Counted from the stretch's first letter, positions 35,794-45,171 are shown. The stretch is DNA of 64,000 bases from Breviolum minutum Mf 1.05b.01 (GCA_000507305.1 DF239304.1:124001-188000), one strand, 5' to 3'. Numbers and translations are program-made. Notes: a model not told the origin generated them from the sequence alone.

Positions 35794-38700
35794 CTAAGTC
35801 TCTTCTTTTGACCGTGCAGAGACAAAGGTTTGTCGTTTCTTGATTCTCTCTTCACGTTGTCTCTTCTTCAGACTCAAGATGGTAGCTTCTTTATTTAGTT
35901 GATACTCACCTATCTGCAGGGCAGCTCTCATGAGGTCTGCTGGATCCATGTTATCTTTAGTGAGAGCATCAGCAAGCATGAGTTCAGTGGGACACCATCG
36001 TATCTTGAGGCCGGTACGAGAAACACACTGCCGAAGGATAGCCAGGTCAATGGCTACTCGCTTGTCGTCAACCTTGCTTACTGACGACATGGATGTGAGA
36101 TGATCATACAATGACTTGCAGTCACTGATACCAACGATTGGTTCCAAGTCAGGAACACATTCTTCTTTCTTCAGAGAAGCAACAATCGGGGTTTTCTCTA
36201 CTTGTGACATACTGCGTAAATCAAAGAACCCATGTTTGGCTTCGGCGATCATCAATGCCATCCATTCAGCTATGGCACTCGCAGTGGAGAAGCTCTGTGC
36301 TTCGGCACTCAAAGTCGAAGAAACAACACGAGGAAGTCTGTACGATTTCCATGCAAACGGAGACCAGTTAGAAGGTTGATTTGACTCAAGACACCTATCA
36401 ACAAAACTCAGAATGTAACCAGCCTGAGTGGCATGTGCCTTGGTGTTGGCAAAGCCGGCATCAGAATGAAAACCAACAGCAATGCGATTCCAGTCAATGT
36501 CTTTAACGGTGATGGTAACATCATGATATTGTTTGGCCCTATGAATCATTTGATTGGCAAACAAGAGATCACGAATCTTTGGCTTGGGAAAACACTGTTG
36601 ACTGAAAGATGCTTGAGTGCACAAATCAGGTCTACTTTGACTTGACAACCAGTTAATGGCTCCATTGACAGCTCTCAGAGCTGACACTTCTTTTTCATTT
36701 GCTTCCCAATCTTTATTGCGAAGTCTTTCTTTGGAGATGTTGATCGGCCTAAGAAAACGAGCATAGTCAGATTGTCCATAGGTGATTTCTTTGGACTGAG
36801 GATCTTGATTGTAATGGACTCCACAAAACTCGCCACTTCCTACTCTCCATTTACGATACGGAAATCGCTCTCTGAGCGCTTTGATGGCTTGATCGAATTC
36901 AGGCCCTGCACCTCCAACGATAGTGTCATCGACATGGGCTCCCATGACCCCGCAGAGTTCTCCAGTTGCACTTCTCAGGTAGTAGAGACAATTATCAAAT
37001 TGACTACGGGCAAAGCCAATTTGGCGAACTCCTTCATCAAAAGTACGGTACCAATTGAGGGGAGCATCATTGGACCCATAAACATTTCCAACTACTTCGA
37101 TGACATCCTCAGGGTTAACACCAGGAATACCTCCTTGAGGTTGCTTGGCATACAACGGCCTGAACTGTGGTTGAATGGGTCCTGATTCTAAGAAGGCACC
37201 TTTGATATCTCCCAGGCACATGGTCCACTTCTTTGACACAAGAACTTGCAACACCAATGACCTAGCGAGCTGACTCAAAGTGGGGCTATTTAGGAGACCA
37301 TTTACCAACTTATTTTTGAAATCAGGATCAGTATACCCTTGCAAACACCATCGAGCTTTATTTCGGGTACCCTCTTCATCAACCTTTTTGGTGCACACAA
37401 AACGACTGCCTATGAATCGATCGGGGTGTTGACTCTTGATCTTCTTTGCTTTATCCCCTTTGTGAACAATGACTGCCCCTTTATCTAACATAGTATCCCA
37501 TTCAGTTACCTTGGAGGCATCAACTTCAGCTTGGATGGACGGATCATTTCCTACGGCAGGAATTTCTTTTTGCAGTTTCTTCTGAAGGAATGCAGCCATG
37601 AGAACATCAAAGGTGTGACCTTGATTTTGACCCTTATGGTCGGACGAAAGACACGCTGCAGCTAACACTTCTTCGCAGAAAAGCTCTTCATCATCATCAG
37701 AGCGTTCAACGCGTGGTTTTGAATCGACATGACCTTCAGGCTCAACACTAGCTTCTCGTTTGGAAGCCTCAGGTCTGGGACTGGCTTCACGGGCAGAGCT
37801 CGACTCCATTGAGGGAAGTGCATCAATCATTTTTGGCAGGACTTCGCTCATCAATTCAGAAAAGTCGTCAAGATGAAGTTGTGGTGGTCGAGCAATAGGA
37901 TCAGCAGGTTTCTTAACACGATGTCTTCTCAAAGGACCATAGGTTCTACCCAAATCAACACTGCTATTGGCGACATCCCTTGGAGGAGACTCAATCTCCG
38001 GAGCTGGATCAACAGACTCAGCCATACGAGATTCCTGTGCGATCTCCCCAGCAGTTTGAGCAATATGCTCACGTTCATTGTTTGGAGTGACAACACTCTC
38101 AGGTTCAGGGGGATGTTCTAACGCCACTAGATCAGTAAATTGTCCTTTGGGAAATTGCCCTTTTTCCAACAACATCCGAATTCCCAGAAGTTCATTTTGG
38201 GGAAACTCAGCAACTGTGGCTTCATCTTGGGAGGCAAAACGAAGCTGTTCGGGTGCACATCTCAAGATGCTACGACGATGGGCCACAACAATGTTTCTCC
38301 CGATTATCCCCAACACTAAGGCAGCCCCATGCCACTTACCATGTTTGACTAAAATCCCCTTTTCCCATTTTTGACTTCTCCAATAGTACACCCAATCCCC
38401 TGATTTGAAGTTGCGATGTGATCTTGGACGAGCACGCAAGGCTAGGCGTAAAGCTCTGTCATCTTGGCATTCTAAAACTGCTTTTCGGGCAGACTGACGA
38501 ATCTCTTGACTGCGGGCAAGCTGCTGGTCAGTGAGAATGGCTTCTGATGCACTCAAGTCGACGTCGTCTTGAAGCAGATCTTGTGGAATTCTGGGATTAC
38601 GACCAAACACTAATTGATATGGGCTAGCACCAGCTGTGGCAATCAGACTGTTCTTGGCACACTGAGTTTGCAAAACACAGTCGACGAAGGCTTCAGCATC

Positions 38701-41409
38701 AGAAGGCTGACATTCATCACAAACTCGATCGAAGATCTTTTCAAACCATTGACCATGCCTTTCCACCTTTCCTAGTTGCCAATGTGCATCAGCGGCAATT
38801 TTATGATGTTTGATACCATTACCCTCAAGGAATTCGGCCAGTGCATCACTAATGTTAGGTTTGGCTGGGTCAGTGGTGAGATTCTGTGGCGGTCCCGCCC
38901 ACGCAATCCAAGAGTCACGAAGAACACCTTTCAGGAGTTCTGCATTCTCTCTCTCAAAGATGGGTGCCATGATCTGGAACGATGTGCCATAGTCAACAAT
39001 GCTAACACAGGGAATTCTTTGATTAACATTCCACCCCTTTAGATACTTTACATCCAACCCAATGTGATGATTAAACTCTAAGGAGTGAGGGACGTTGGCT
39101 GGAAGAGCACTACTCGGGGATTGATGATTCATGCACACGGAACATTGCAACGACTGAGCCACTTTGATAGCTTCATGAGTGGCACCACTATGCTTCATGA
39201 TACGAACCAGCTCATTGGTTGATGGATGGCCTAGATTCTTATGAAGTTTGGCTACTGCAGCCTGAATCTTTCTCAATTCAGGATTGGGAACTTCAGGGGC
39301 TTGATCCTCAACCTCATCAGATTCCCCAACCAGGCATTCTTGAGAGGACGACTGCACCAAGTGACTCTCACAAGTAGGCCGAAAGCAGCATGCTCTCACA
39401 CCAGCATCACCGAAGGCGTTCAAGATGGACTTGACGAAACTATCAGTATACTTACTGCAGAAATCGCTTACCAATTGTCCACTCTTAAGTTTACCTTCGA
39501 TTACCCTATGCTCGGTGGTACAGTTGCAACAACCAAGGTAGTTTTGGACTTCTTTTCTTGAAACCATGAGACCAGTGGCCTTACGAATTGGCAGGCCCGT
39601 GTCAGGGCATTTCAGTCCATATCTACACATATCGATTCTATGCTTACCATATTCTCGTTTGAGGTTGGCCATTTCTTTTGAACTCCAAACACGAGAACCT
39701 AGAGGATGTTCAAACAAAAAGTCACCACCCCTTCGGATTTGCTTTTGGATCTGTTGAACACAGAACCGCAACCTACAACGGTTCTCCCTGATCAGTTTGG
39801 CTCTTTCCAACGGCGTCCTGAAGTATTGATTCAGATTTTCCCAACCCCCTTCATGAGTACACGGTGGACAAACAATTAGGAGTGCAGGTTTGGATCTCTC
39901 TAACAACTGATCAACGTGATCTTGGATTTGACTATCCAAAAGATCCCATCCTTGTTTCTTGTCAAAGGCTAGTCCCTTGCCGCCATGTTTCTGCACTTCT
40001 AGAGTAAATCTAGGAGGAGAGAAAAGCTCAGCAACAGTGACACCGAAATCCGTGGAGAGTTCATATTTACGAAACTGAGCAACCAGACACCTACATTCTT
40101 TTTGTTTCAATGTTATCTTCTTACGGTTGGGGTTTCTAACAGGTCTTTCAGGAACACTTTCAGGATCAGGTCTGTCCTTGGCCCCCACAGTGGATCGATC
40201 GGCATCACCCTCGTGAGGCAGAGACGGCGCACAACGATTGTTTACTGGAAAATCCGTGATGCTCACCAGTAGTTGTCCAGCACTGTTGGTGTCCATGGGT
40301 ATGGACGTGATGCCACCGAACAGGTGAATGCGTCTACCTTGAAAGTCCAGCTGCGCCTGCATCTTCTCCAAGGTGGGACGTCCCAGCAGCAGAGGTGCTT
40401 TGCCACCGATAACTGCTGCTTCAATCAAACCCAGTTTCTTCGAGATACCAACAGGAATGACAACCGATTTGCGAGACACCTCTTGCTGACCGTTGCCGAA
40501 ACGAAAGTGACTCACTTGATCTTCTTTCCATTTCACAGATCGGCCAACTTTGGCCAGAAGGACTTCAAGCTCTTGAAGGGTGTCTTCACCCACCAGTGTT
40601 TTGCCACACCCAGTATCGACGACCCCAAAGCCTGGGGAAGAAACCAGTTGTGCTGCAAGTGCTTCATCCTGTGAAGAGTCCAGACACATGGTGGCACCCA
40701 CAAACGTGATGTCCTCGTCAATCTGGACCTCATCATGCTCCACATAGTTAGCCGCGGTAGTTGAAGATGCTGATGGAGCAGATCCTGAGCTACTTGACTT
40801 AGGATTCTGCCATTCCGATCGACCCGATCGGCATTCACGAGCCCAGTGGCCCACCTTGCCACATTTGCGACAGCGCGTGCGTTTCTTAAGTTCCTCGACT
40901 TCAACCTTGAAAGATCTGCGAGCTCCATCACCATAGGACGATCCAGCACCAAAGCGTCGGCTTTGGACAGTCTTGTTGATTTCCTTTCTTCGTTCTTGCC
41001 AGCTAACCGCCAGAGCTTCGGCTGCTTCACCCTCCGACACTTCTTCCAAAGACGGCTGCAACGCTTGATGCTCCGCCAGGAAAGATTCTACGTCATTCAG
41101 AAAATCATCAGACTCTTCGATATTCTTACTTCCAGTAGTTGTAGAGTCGACACCATCCTCCTCCACGACTAAAGCACCAAGAGGCCGCCTGGCCTTGTTG
41201 TTGGCCTTGTAGAGAGGAAAGCAGCTCCGGAAGGCTGCTGAAATATCATCCAACTGAAGGCTCCCTTGAGTCTTGGCTTTGATGATGGCCTTCTGCTCTT
41301 CGGAGAGTCCAGCACAGTTGAGCACTATCCAACCTTGGGCAGCACTTGGAAAGTCGTGTTGGCTTTCCTTTTGCATTTCTCGAAGGTCTCTCGCACCCTC
41401 GAAGTCCAT
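35794..41409 (-). CDS. Copia Gag C-terminal / Pol polyprotein (1871 codons)
   Basis: Residues: gag C-terminal part 1-170; zinc knuckle C180-x2-C183-x4-H188-x4-C193; aspartic protease with DTG at 265-267 and LLLGRP near 340-345; an unusual insert about 430-680 (see findings); HHCC zinc finger H723-x4-H728-x27-C756-x2-C759; integrase core D786, D847, E883 (spacing D-35-E); an SH3-like tail near 1001-1056 (GDWVYYW); linker; reverse transcriptase (RVT_2) about 1300-1545 with D1401 and the HVDD motif (D1494, D1495); RNase H with D1650, E1703, D1763 and D1814. All catalytic residues are present. The ATG at 41409 may not be the true start, because the upstream gag frame overlaps it by 85 bases in another frame. 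Stop at 35794-35796. Confidence 0.95.
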   Translation of the reverse strand: MDFEGARDLREMQKESQHDFPSAAQGWIVLNCAGLSEEQKAIIKAKTQGSLQLDDISAAFRSCFPLYKANNKARRPLGALVVEEDGVDSTTTGSKNIEESDDFLNDVESFLAEHQALQPSLEEVSEGEAAEALAVSWQERRKEINKTVQSRRFGAGSSYGDGARRSFKVEVEELKKRTRCRKCGKVGHWARECRSGRSEWQNPKSSSSGSAPSASSTTAANYVEHDEVQIDEDITFVGATMCLDSSQDEALAAQLVSSPGFGVVDTGCGKTLVGEDTLQELEVLLAKVGRSVKWKEDQVSHFRFGNGQQEVSRKSVVIPVGISKKLGLIEAAVIGGKAPLLLGRPTLEKMQAQLDFQGRRIHLFGGITSIPMDTNSAGQLLVSITDFPVNNRCAPSLPHEGDADRSTVGAKDRPDPESVPERPVRNPNRKKITLKQKECRCLVAQFRKYELSTDFGVTVAELFSPPRFTLEVQKHGGKGLAFDKKQGWDLLDSQIQDHVDQLLERSKPALLIVCPPCTHEGGWENLNQYFRTPLERAKLIRENRCRLRFCVQQIQKQIRRGGDFLFEHPLGSRVWSSKEMANLKREYGKHRIDMCRYGLKCPDTGLPIRKATGLMVSRKEVQNYLGCCNCTTEHRVIEGKLKSGQLVSDFCSKYTDSFVKSILNAFGDAGVRACCFRPTCESHLVQSSSQECLVGESDEVEDQAPEVPNPELRKIQAAVAKLHKNLGHPSTNELVRIMKHSGATHEAIKVAQSLQCSVCMNHQSPSSALPANVPHSLEFNHHIGLDVKYLKGWNVNQRIPCVSIVDYGTSFQIMAPIFERENAELLKGVLRDSWIAWAGPPQNLTTDPAKPNISDALAEFLEGNGIKHHKIAADAHWQLGKVERHGQWFEKIFDRVCDECQPSDAEAFVDCVLQTQCAKNSLIATAGASPYQLVFGRNPRIPQDLLQDDVDLSASEAILTDQQLARSQEIRQSARKAVLECQDDRALRLALRARPRSHRNFKSGDWVYYWRSQKWEKGILVKHGKWHGAALVLGIIGRNIVVAHRRSILRCAPEQLRFASQDEATVAEFPQNELLGIRMLLEKGQFPKGQFTDLVALEHPPEPESVVTPNNEREHIAQTAGEIAQESRMAESVDPAPEIESPPRDVANSSVDLGRTYGPLRRHRVKKPADPIARPPQLHLDDFSELMSEVLPKMIDALPSMESSSAREASPRPEASKREASVEPEGHVDSKPRVERSDDDEELFCEEVLAAACLSSDHKGQNQGHTFDVLMAAFLQKKLQKEIPAVGNDPSIQAEVDASKVTEWDTMLDKGAVIVHKGDKAKKIKSQHPDRFIGSRFVCTKKVDEEGTRNKARWCLQGYTDPDFKNKLVNGLLNSPTLSQLARSLVLQVLVSKKWTMCLGDIKGAFLESGPIQPQFRPLYAKQPQGGIPGVNPEDVIEVVGNVYGSNDAPLNWYRTFDEGVRQIGFARSQFDNCLYYLRSATGELCGVMGAHVDDTIVGGAGPEFDQAIKALRERFPYRKWRVGSGEFCGVHYNQDPQSKEITYGQSDYARFLRPINISKERLRNKDWEANEKEVSALRAVNGAINWLSSQSRPDLCTQASFSQQCFPKPKIRDLLFANQMIHRAKQYHDVTITVKDIDWNRIAVGFHSDAGFANTKAHATQAGYILSFVDRCLESNQPSNWSPFAWKSYRLPRVVSSTLSAEAQSFSTASAIAEWMALMIAEAKHGFFDLRSMSQVEKTPIVASLKKEECVPDLEPIVGISDCKSLYDHLTSMSSVSKVDDKRVAIDLAILRQCVSRTGLKIRWCPTELMLADALTKDNMDPADLMRAALQIGEYQLNKEATILSLKKRQREERIKKRQTFVSARSKEET

Positions 41410-41750
41410 TGTTTACCTGTTTCACCATCATTTGCAGAAAGCGAGAAAACCTCGCCTAAGGCTTCTCCCATCTGGTCGTAGGGCTCCTTCTCGGGGAACC
41501 TTTGTTGAAGAACCTTCCAGATGAGCTGGGCACCGCCAGCCTTGGCCAACTCATCAATTTCCAGATGTTCGACAGCGTCCCACGCTGCACCATCCAAAAG
41601 CGTGTACAGCCAAGGCCCTTGTTGAGCTTCCTTGCAATCCTTCAGCGTCAGCATCTTTGCGGTGGCCCATTGTTTCCACTTCCGTAGATCCTTACCAGGA
41701 TCATCACCATCGCCTGAAAACCGTTTCAGCGACCGATCATCAGAGGACAT
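41325..41750 (-). CDS. Copia Gag N-terminal part
   Basis: 141 codons from an ATG 38 bases after the primer-binding site. Contains a capsid-like stretch with W-K-x-W near the N-terminus and GPWLYTLLDGAAWDAVEHL in the middle, as in dinoflagellate copia Gag. The Gag reading continues in the pol frame from about the FPSAAQGW segment (near 41350), one base back, so a -1 shift or a one-base indel separates the two ORFs. The last residues of this frame (QVLPKVG) look non-native. The nucleocapsid zinc knuckle is in the other ORF, so this product alone would be an incomplete Gag. Confidence 0.85.
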   Translation of the reverse strand: MSSDDRSLKRFSGDGDDPGKDLRKWKQWATAKMLTLKDCKEAQQGPWLYTLLDGAAWDAVEHLEIDELAKAGGAQLIWKVLQQRFPEKEPYDQMGEALGEVFSLSANDGETGKQWTSRVRETFEKCKRKANTTFQVLPKVG

Positions 41751-41772
41751 GGCCGATCAAGGCCTCAGGGTG

Positions 41773-41786
41773 AGGCTCCGCTACCA
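41773..41786 (-). promoter_or_regulatory. Primer-binding site, initiator Met-tRNA type
   Basis: On the element strand the sequence two bases inside the 5' LTR reads TGGTAGCGGAGCCT, complementary to a tRNA 3' end CTCCGCT-A-CCA. The T at the last stem position before A-CCA fits the A1:U72 pair of initiator tRNAs, the usual copia primer. Confidence 0.75.
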
Positions 41787-41787
41787 A

Positions 41788-41921
41788 GGACAATTCAGTA
41801 GGGGTGCCCTACCTAGGGCAACACTGCGGCTCATTCGCCTCTTTTGCACCTCCTTGTGCCGAAATGGTCCGCTGTCAGTCAAGACATGATGACCCCTGTG
41901 GTCAGAAGCACTGAAATTACA
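41788..41921 (-). repeat. 5' LTR of the copia element (right end on +)
   Basis: 134 bp, same sequence as 34676-34809 except the innermost base (C instead of A on the element strand). Should carry the promoter and R/U5 signals; no TATA box is obvious, as expected in dinoflagellates. Confidence 0.95.
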
Positions 41922-42240
41922 CAAGGTATACTCCAGAAGTGGCAGAAAAAAAAGTCATTTTGGAGGTACAGTGACAAATACTGCAGTACTATTGTAGGAT
42001 GTAATAGTAATCTACGAGCAGCTGGGCACAGCTTTTGTCGTCTCATGAGGTTCTAGTGGAATTTCTATACATGTCTTTTGCTTGTAGTTGCCAGTCTATA
42101 TAGCGAAAAGAAGGGCTGGAATCAACAAGTCTATTCGCCTTGATCATCACAACATTTCATCACAACATTTCATCACGTTTCAAAACCCCCCAATTGATGC
42201 TTGGACTTGTGGCCAAGCCAGATTTGCCAGATTCGCTTAG

Positions 42241-43329
42241 GTCTTCCAATGTTTTAGCCACCTTCAAGGCATGGGCTGATGACAATTTTGGCACTATCCG
42301 CTCCGCCTTCGCTGTTTTCGATAGTCCTTGGGTGTTGAGCTGGTCGGATGGGAATGGCTCCAGCAAGGATGCGGAGCGTTTTAATACCCAACTGGTTGGT
42401 TTGTGTGATGATATATCCAACTGATTGATACTGATTGGCGATGCCAAGTTATACTTCATTTTTAACAGATTAGTGTAAGTCTTACCCATGGGCTTAGCAG
42501 GGCAAGAGGCATTTCTAATAGCTGTTAATATGCTGATGAAGAAGCCCAGCAATGGCATTCAGCCTACTATAGCTCTTGGGGCTCAGGTGATGGTTCCAAT
42601 AGTGTGACGCTGCGTGAATGGCGTTATGCCTGTCGTATTTATGGTTTTAACAGCGGGGCATCCAGTCTCTTCAAGCAGTTGGATGGTGAAGGAATGGGTT
42701 CCTTATCTTTGGAACAGGCGCCTGGGACGATGTGGGGAATGGATGGAAAAACATGGAGTTCAGGCTGAAAGTTTCTTGCCACGGTGAAAGATGCTATATA
42801 TTATATATCAGATATTTTACAGTTATACAGTAATACATATTGGTATACATATATATATATGTACGTATATATTTCCATAACGGCACAGAGAAAAAGGAGA
42901 GAAATCGCACATATAAGACTATACAGATTGATTTTCACCAGACTGCTAGATTTACAACATGTAATATGTACATAACAACTGTATACATTGCAAGTATACA
43001 AATTGACAAGCCTTTTTTTATACAAAATACAATAGGAGTACATATTTTGCATTTTTGGGAATATGTTAATATTGTACGTATCAACCACGTCAAAAAAACT
43101 ATGACGAATCTGACATCTCCATGCGGAGATAGCACCAAACAGCAGCCTGTCTCAGGTGGCCTTCTTGGACGATTGGGATTTTCAGCCAGAGAAAGCTGAT
43201 ACCCCACCTCTCAAAAGAGAGGTAACAGCTCGGCCGGGTGTGCGCAAATCTATGAACAACAGTTTTGTATCTGAGCTGCAACAAAATGTGATGTTCAAGA
43301 GCTGGGGAAGTGGAGTTGTGAGATGCTGA
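42241..43329 (+). CDS. EF-hand calcium-binding protein, exons downstream of the copia insertion
   Basis: Exons 42241-42323, 42587-42717 and 43156-43329 continue the gene interrupted by the retrotransposon. Exon 34530-34614 ends AAGGA before GTTCCT; exon 42241 begins with G after TTAG, giving ...DKES-SNVLATFKAWADDNFG, exactly the expected W-containing linker. The next join restores the EF-hand loop D-S-D-G-S-N-S-V-T-L, with the loop's second codon split by the 42324-42586 intron. A further hand-like unit (LFKQLDGEGMGSLSLEQ) is joined through a GC donor at 42718 to VAFLDDWDFQ in the last exon. The frame ends at TGA 43327-43329. A GT after AGAGAG at 43219 could instead splice onward toward the kinase gene (see findings). 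Confidence 0.82.
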
Positions 43330-43425
43330 AATATGGTACCATGGTGGGTTGCAAGGTTGAAGTGGACCTATATGCAAACTGTCTCAGAATAGGCAATGAA
43401 TCAATGAACTGAGCATTGGAAGAAC

Positions 43426-45000
43426 ATGGAAAAACCATCATCATGGAGGGGTGCATCTTCAGGCGCCAGACTGCGCCAGATCTTGGCTCAGGGGATTGGG
43501 CATAAATCAGTTTTAAAAAGATTTTGTTTTCAAACAACCATCATGCCGATGCTCGTTGCATGCCACTCCCGTAATGGAGATGATGTACACAGTGATCGGC
43601 TACCTGTGCTCCTGGGACATGTAGAAGATGGCAACATCCCATCTGAACAAAAGCAGATGCAGGGCCCCAACATGAACCTGCAGCTCCACTGGGCATGTGC
43701 CAACGGTGATCCGGTCAACACCAAGAGCCTCTTGGAGGCCAATGTCGATGCCAACAGCAAGGACTACGGTGGCCGGACTCCATTACACGTGGCTTGTGGA
43801 TGTAAGTCTGCTGGTGCTAAAGAGGTGGTGCAGTTGCTGTTGAATCATGGTGGTGATGCAAATGCTGTGGACAATGCGGGCATGACCTGCATGGACATTG
43901 TTGTCAAAACGCAGAACTCTTCCCTCCGGAGACTCTTGGAAGGGAGTGGCATCGAACTGCAATCAGCATTGCAGCAAAAGGCCAGGGAGAGCTCATGGTT
44001 GCTTAAAGCTTCGGATATTGAACTCAAGAAAGAAATTGGAAATACCTTGAAAAGTGTGGTGCATTTGGCAAACTGGCATGGAAGCCTTGTCGTGGTTAAG
44101 TGCATCAAGATGCAGCACCGTGTCGTGATGAAGCAGCTAAGAAAGTCCAACAGCCTTCGCCTTTCACTTCCATGTGATGATGATGAAGATGCGGTTGAGC
44201 CGCAAGTGTCACATATAGGCTCGGAAATTGAACAAGCATGCACCGAGGAGCTTTTGCATGAGATCCAGTTGCTGTCCACGCTGCGGCACCCCGATTTGGT
44301 CCTCTTCCTAGGTGCTTGTTTGGAGCCAGGCAAGCCCACGATGTTTGTCACAGAGTACATGCCCAAAGGTGATGTTGAGCACTACCTGTACAATATGAGG
44401 GAAGAGAAACAAGTGGCTCACTATGCGCCCCCTTTGTGGCGTACAGTGGAGTGGTGTTCAGCAATCGCTCGTGCTTTGGCCTTCCTCCACAGTTTCCCAG
44501 TGATCCACCGCGATTTGAAACCCTTGAATTTACTTCTCACCAAGACCTTGGATGTGAAAGTCACAGACTTAGGCACAAGCAGACACATCGCCGCACTTTG
44601 TGAGCGTGAGGAAGGCTCTATGAGCTACTTGAGGAGGCGTGGGTCTACCGACAGCACCATGACCATTGGTGTGGGCACGCACAATTACATGGCGCCAGAG
44701 GTGGTCAGAACCAAGCATTACAATGAGAAGGTGGATATATATTCCTTCTCCCTCATCATGTTTTACCTAAGCTGCGGGAAGCGTCCGTTCTACCATTTGG
44801 GCTGCAGCCCCACGGAGATTCTGGACCGTTTCGCAGCTGGAGAAGAGCCCCGACCAGATGCCGACGAATGCCACAAGGTGTTGCGAGCTCTGATGCAACA
44901 ATGCTGGTCAGTGAAGCCCAACCACCGACCTTCCGCAGACGAAGTGCTGCAAAGTTTGCAAGGAATCAATGGAGCCCAGTGTGGCTGTTCTACCATGTGA
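43426..45000 (+). CDS. Ankyrin-repeat protein kinase (TKL-like), 524 codons, no intron
   Basis: Residues 84-172 form two to three ankyrin repeats (consensus pieces GRTPLHVACG and VVQLLLNHGGDANAVD). Residues 205-515 are a protein kinase domain: VAIK-type lysine K225, alpha-C glutamate E279, catalytic loop H361-R-D363-x-K365-x2-N368, metal motif DLG (381-383) instead of DFG, APE at 423-425, and helix-F aspartate D437. The Gly-rich loop is not canonical. It should phosphorylate Ser/Thr on protein substrates recruited through the ankyrin repeats. HRDLKPLN and the ankyrin-kinase layout suggest a tyrosine-kinase-like Ser/Thr kinase. It is one uninterrupted exon beside a neighbour with at least 15 exons, which suggests retroposition. 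Start: ATG 43426, or the internal ATG at residue 40. Its ATG is only 96 bases after the EF-hand stop. Confidence 0.9.
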   Translation: MEKPSSWRGASSGARLRQILAQGIGHKSVLKRFCFQTTIMPMLVACHSRNGDDVHSDRLPVLLGHVEDGNIPSEQKQMQGPNMNLQLHWACANGDPVNTKSLLEANVDANSKDYGGRTPLHVACGCKSAGAKEVVQLLLNHGGDANAVDNAGMTCMDIVVKTQNSSLRRLLEGSGIELQSALQQKARESSWLLKASDIELKKEIGNTLKSVVHLANWHGSLVVVKCIKMQHRVVMKQLRKSNSLRLSLPCDDDEDAVEPQVSHIGSEIEQACTEELLHEIQLLSTLRHPDLVLFLGACLEPGKPTMFVTEYMPKGDVEHYLYNMREEKQVAHYAPPLWRTVEWCSAIARALAFLHSFPVIHRDLKPLNLLLTKTLDVKVTDLGTSRHIAALCEREEGSMSYLRRRGSTDSTMTIGVGTHNYMAPEVVRTKHYNEKVDIYSFSLIMFYLSCGKRPFYHLGCSPTEILDRFAAGEEPRPDADECHKVLRALMQQCWSVKPNHRPSADEVLQSLQGINGAQCGCSTM

Positions 45001-45171
45001 TGAGAGCATGAGCCAATTTCTGGGCTTCAGAGACCATTTTGGCAATGAGAAGTTGAGAGCCCATAGTACGTGTCTATGGGAGTTCTGATGGCACGATTTG
45101 AAATGCCCAGCCACGTATAATTACTGTAAGACTAATTGAGTATAGGTTGTCTAGTAATGTCTAGAAGGAAT

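Larger units (their letters stand above)
34671..41926 (-). mobile_element. Full-length Ty1/copia LTR retrotransposon, antisense in an intron of the EF-hand gene
   Basis: Element proper 34676-41921, with CAAGG target duplications at 34671-34675 and 41922-41926. It has 134-bp LTRs, a primer-binding site, gag, a 1871-codon pol in copia order (protease, integrase, reverse transcriptase, RNase H) and an extra 3' ORF. It replicates by reverse transcription of its RNA in cytoplasmic particles, then integrase inserts the cDNA. The LTRs are identical except at one terminal base, and the large ORF has no stop, so insertion is recent. It lies inside the intron 34615-42240; without it that intron would be 375 bp. 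Its strand is opposite to the host gene, which should reduce interference by LTR signals. Confidence 0.96.

Noticed and set aside
41760-41787. Possible tRNA 3' half (ends CTCCGCTACCA on +).
   Set aside because: No cloverleaf upstream. Its position right beside the 5' LTR makes it the primer-binding site complement.
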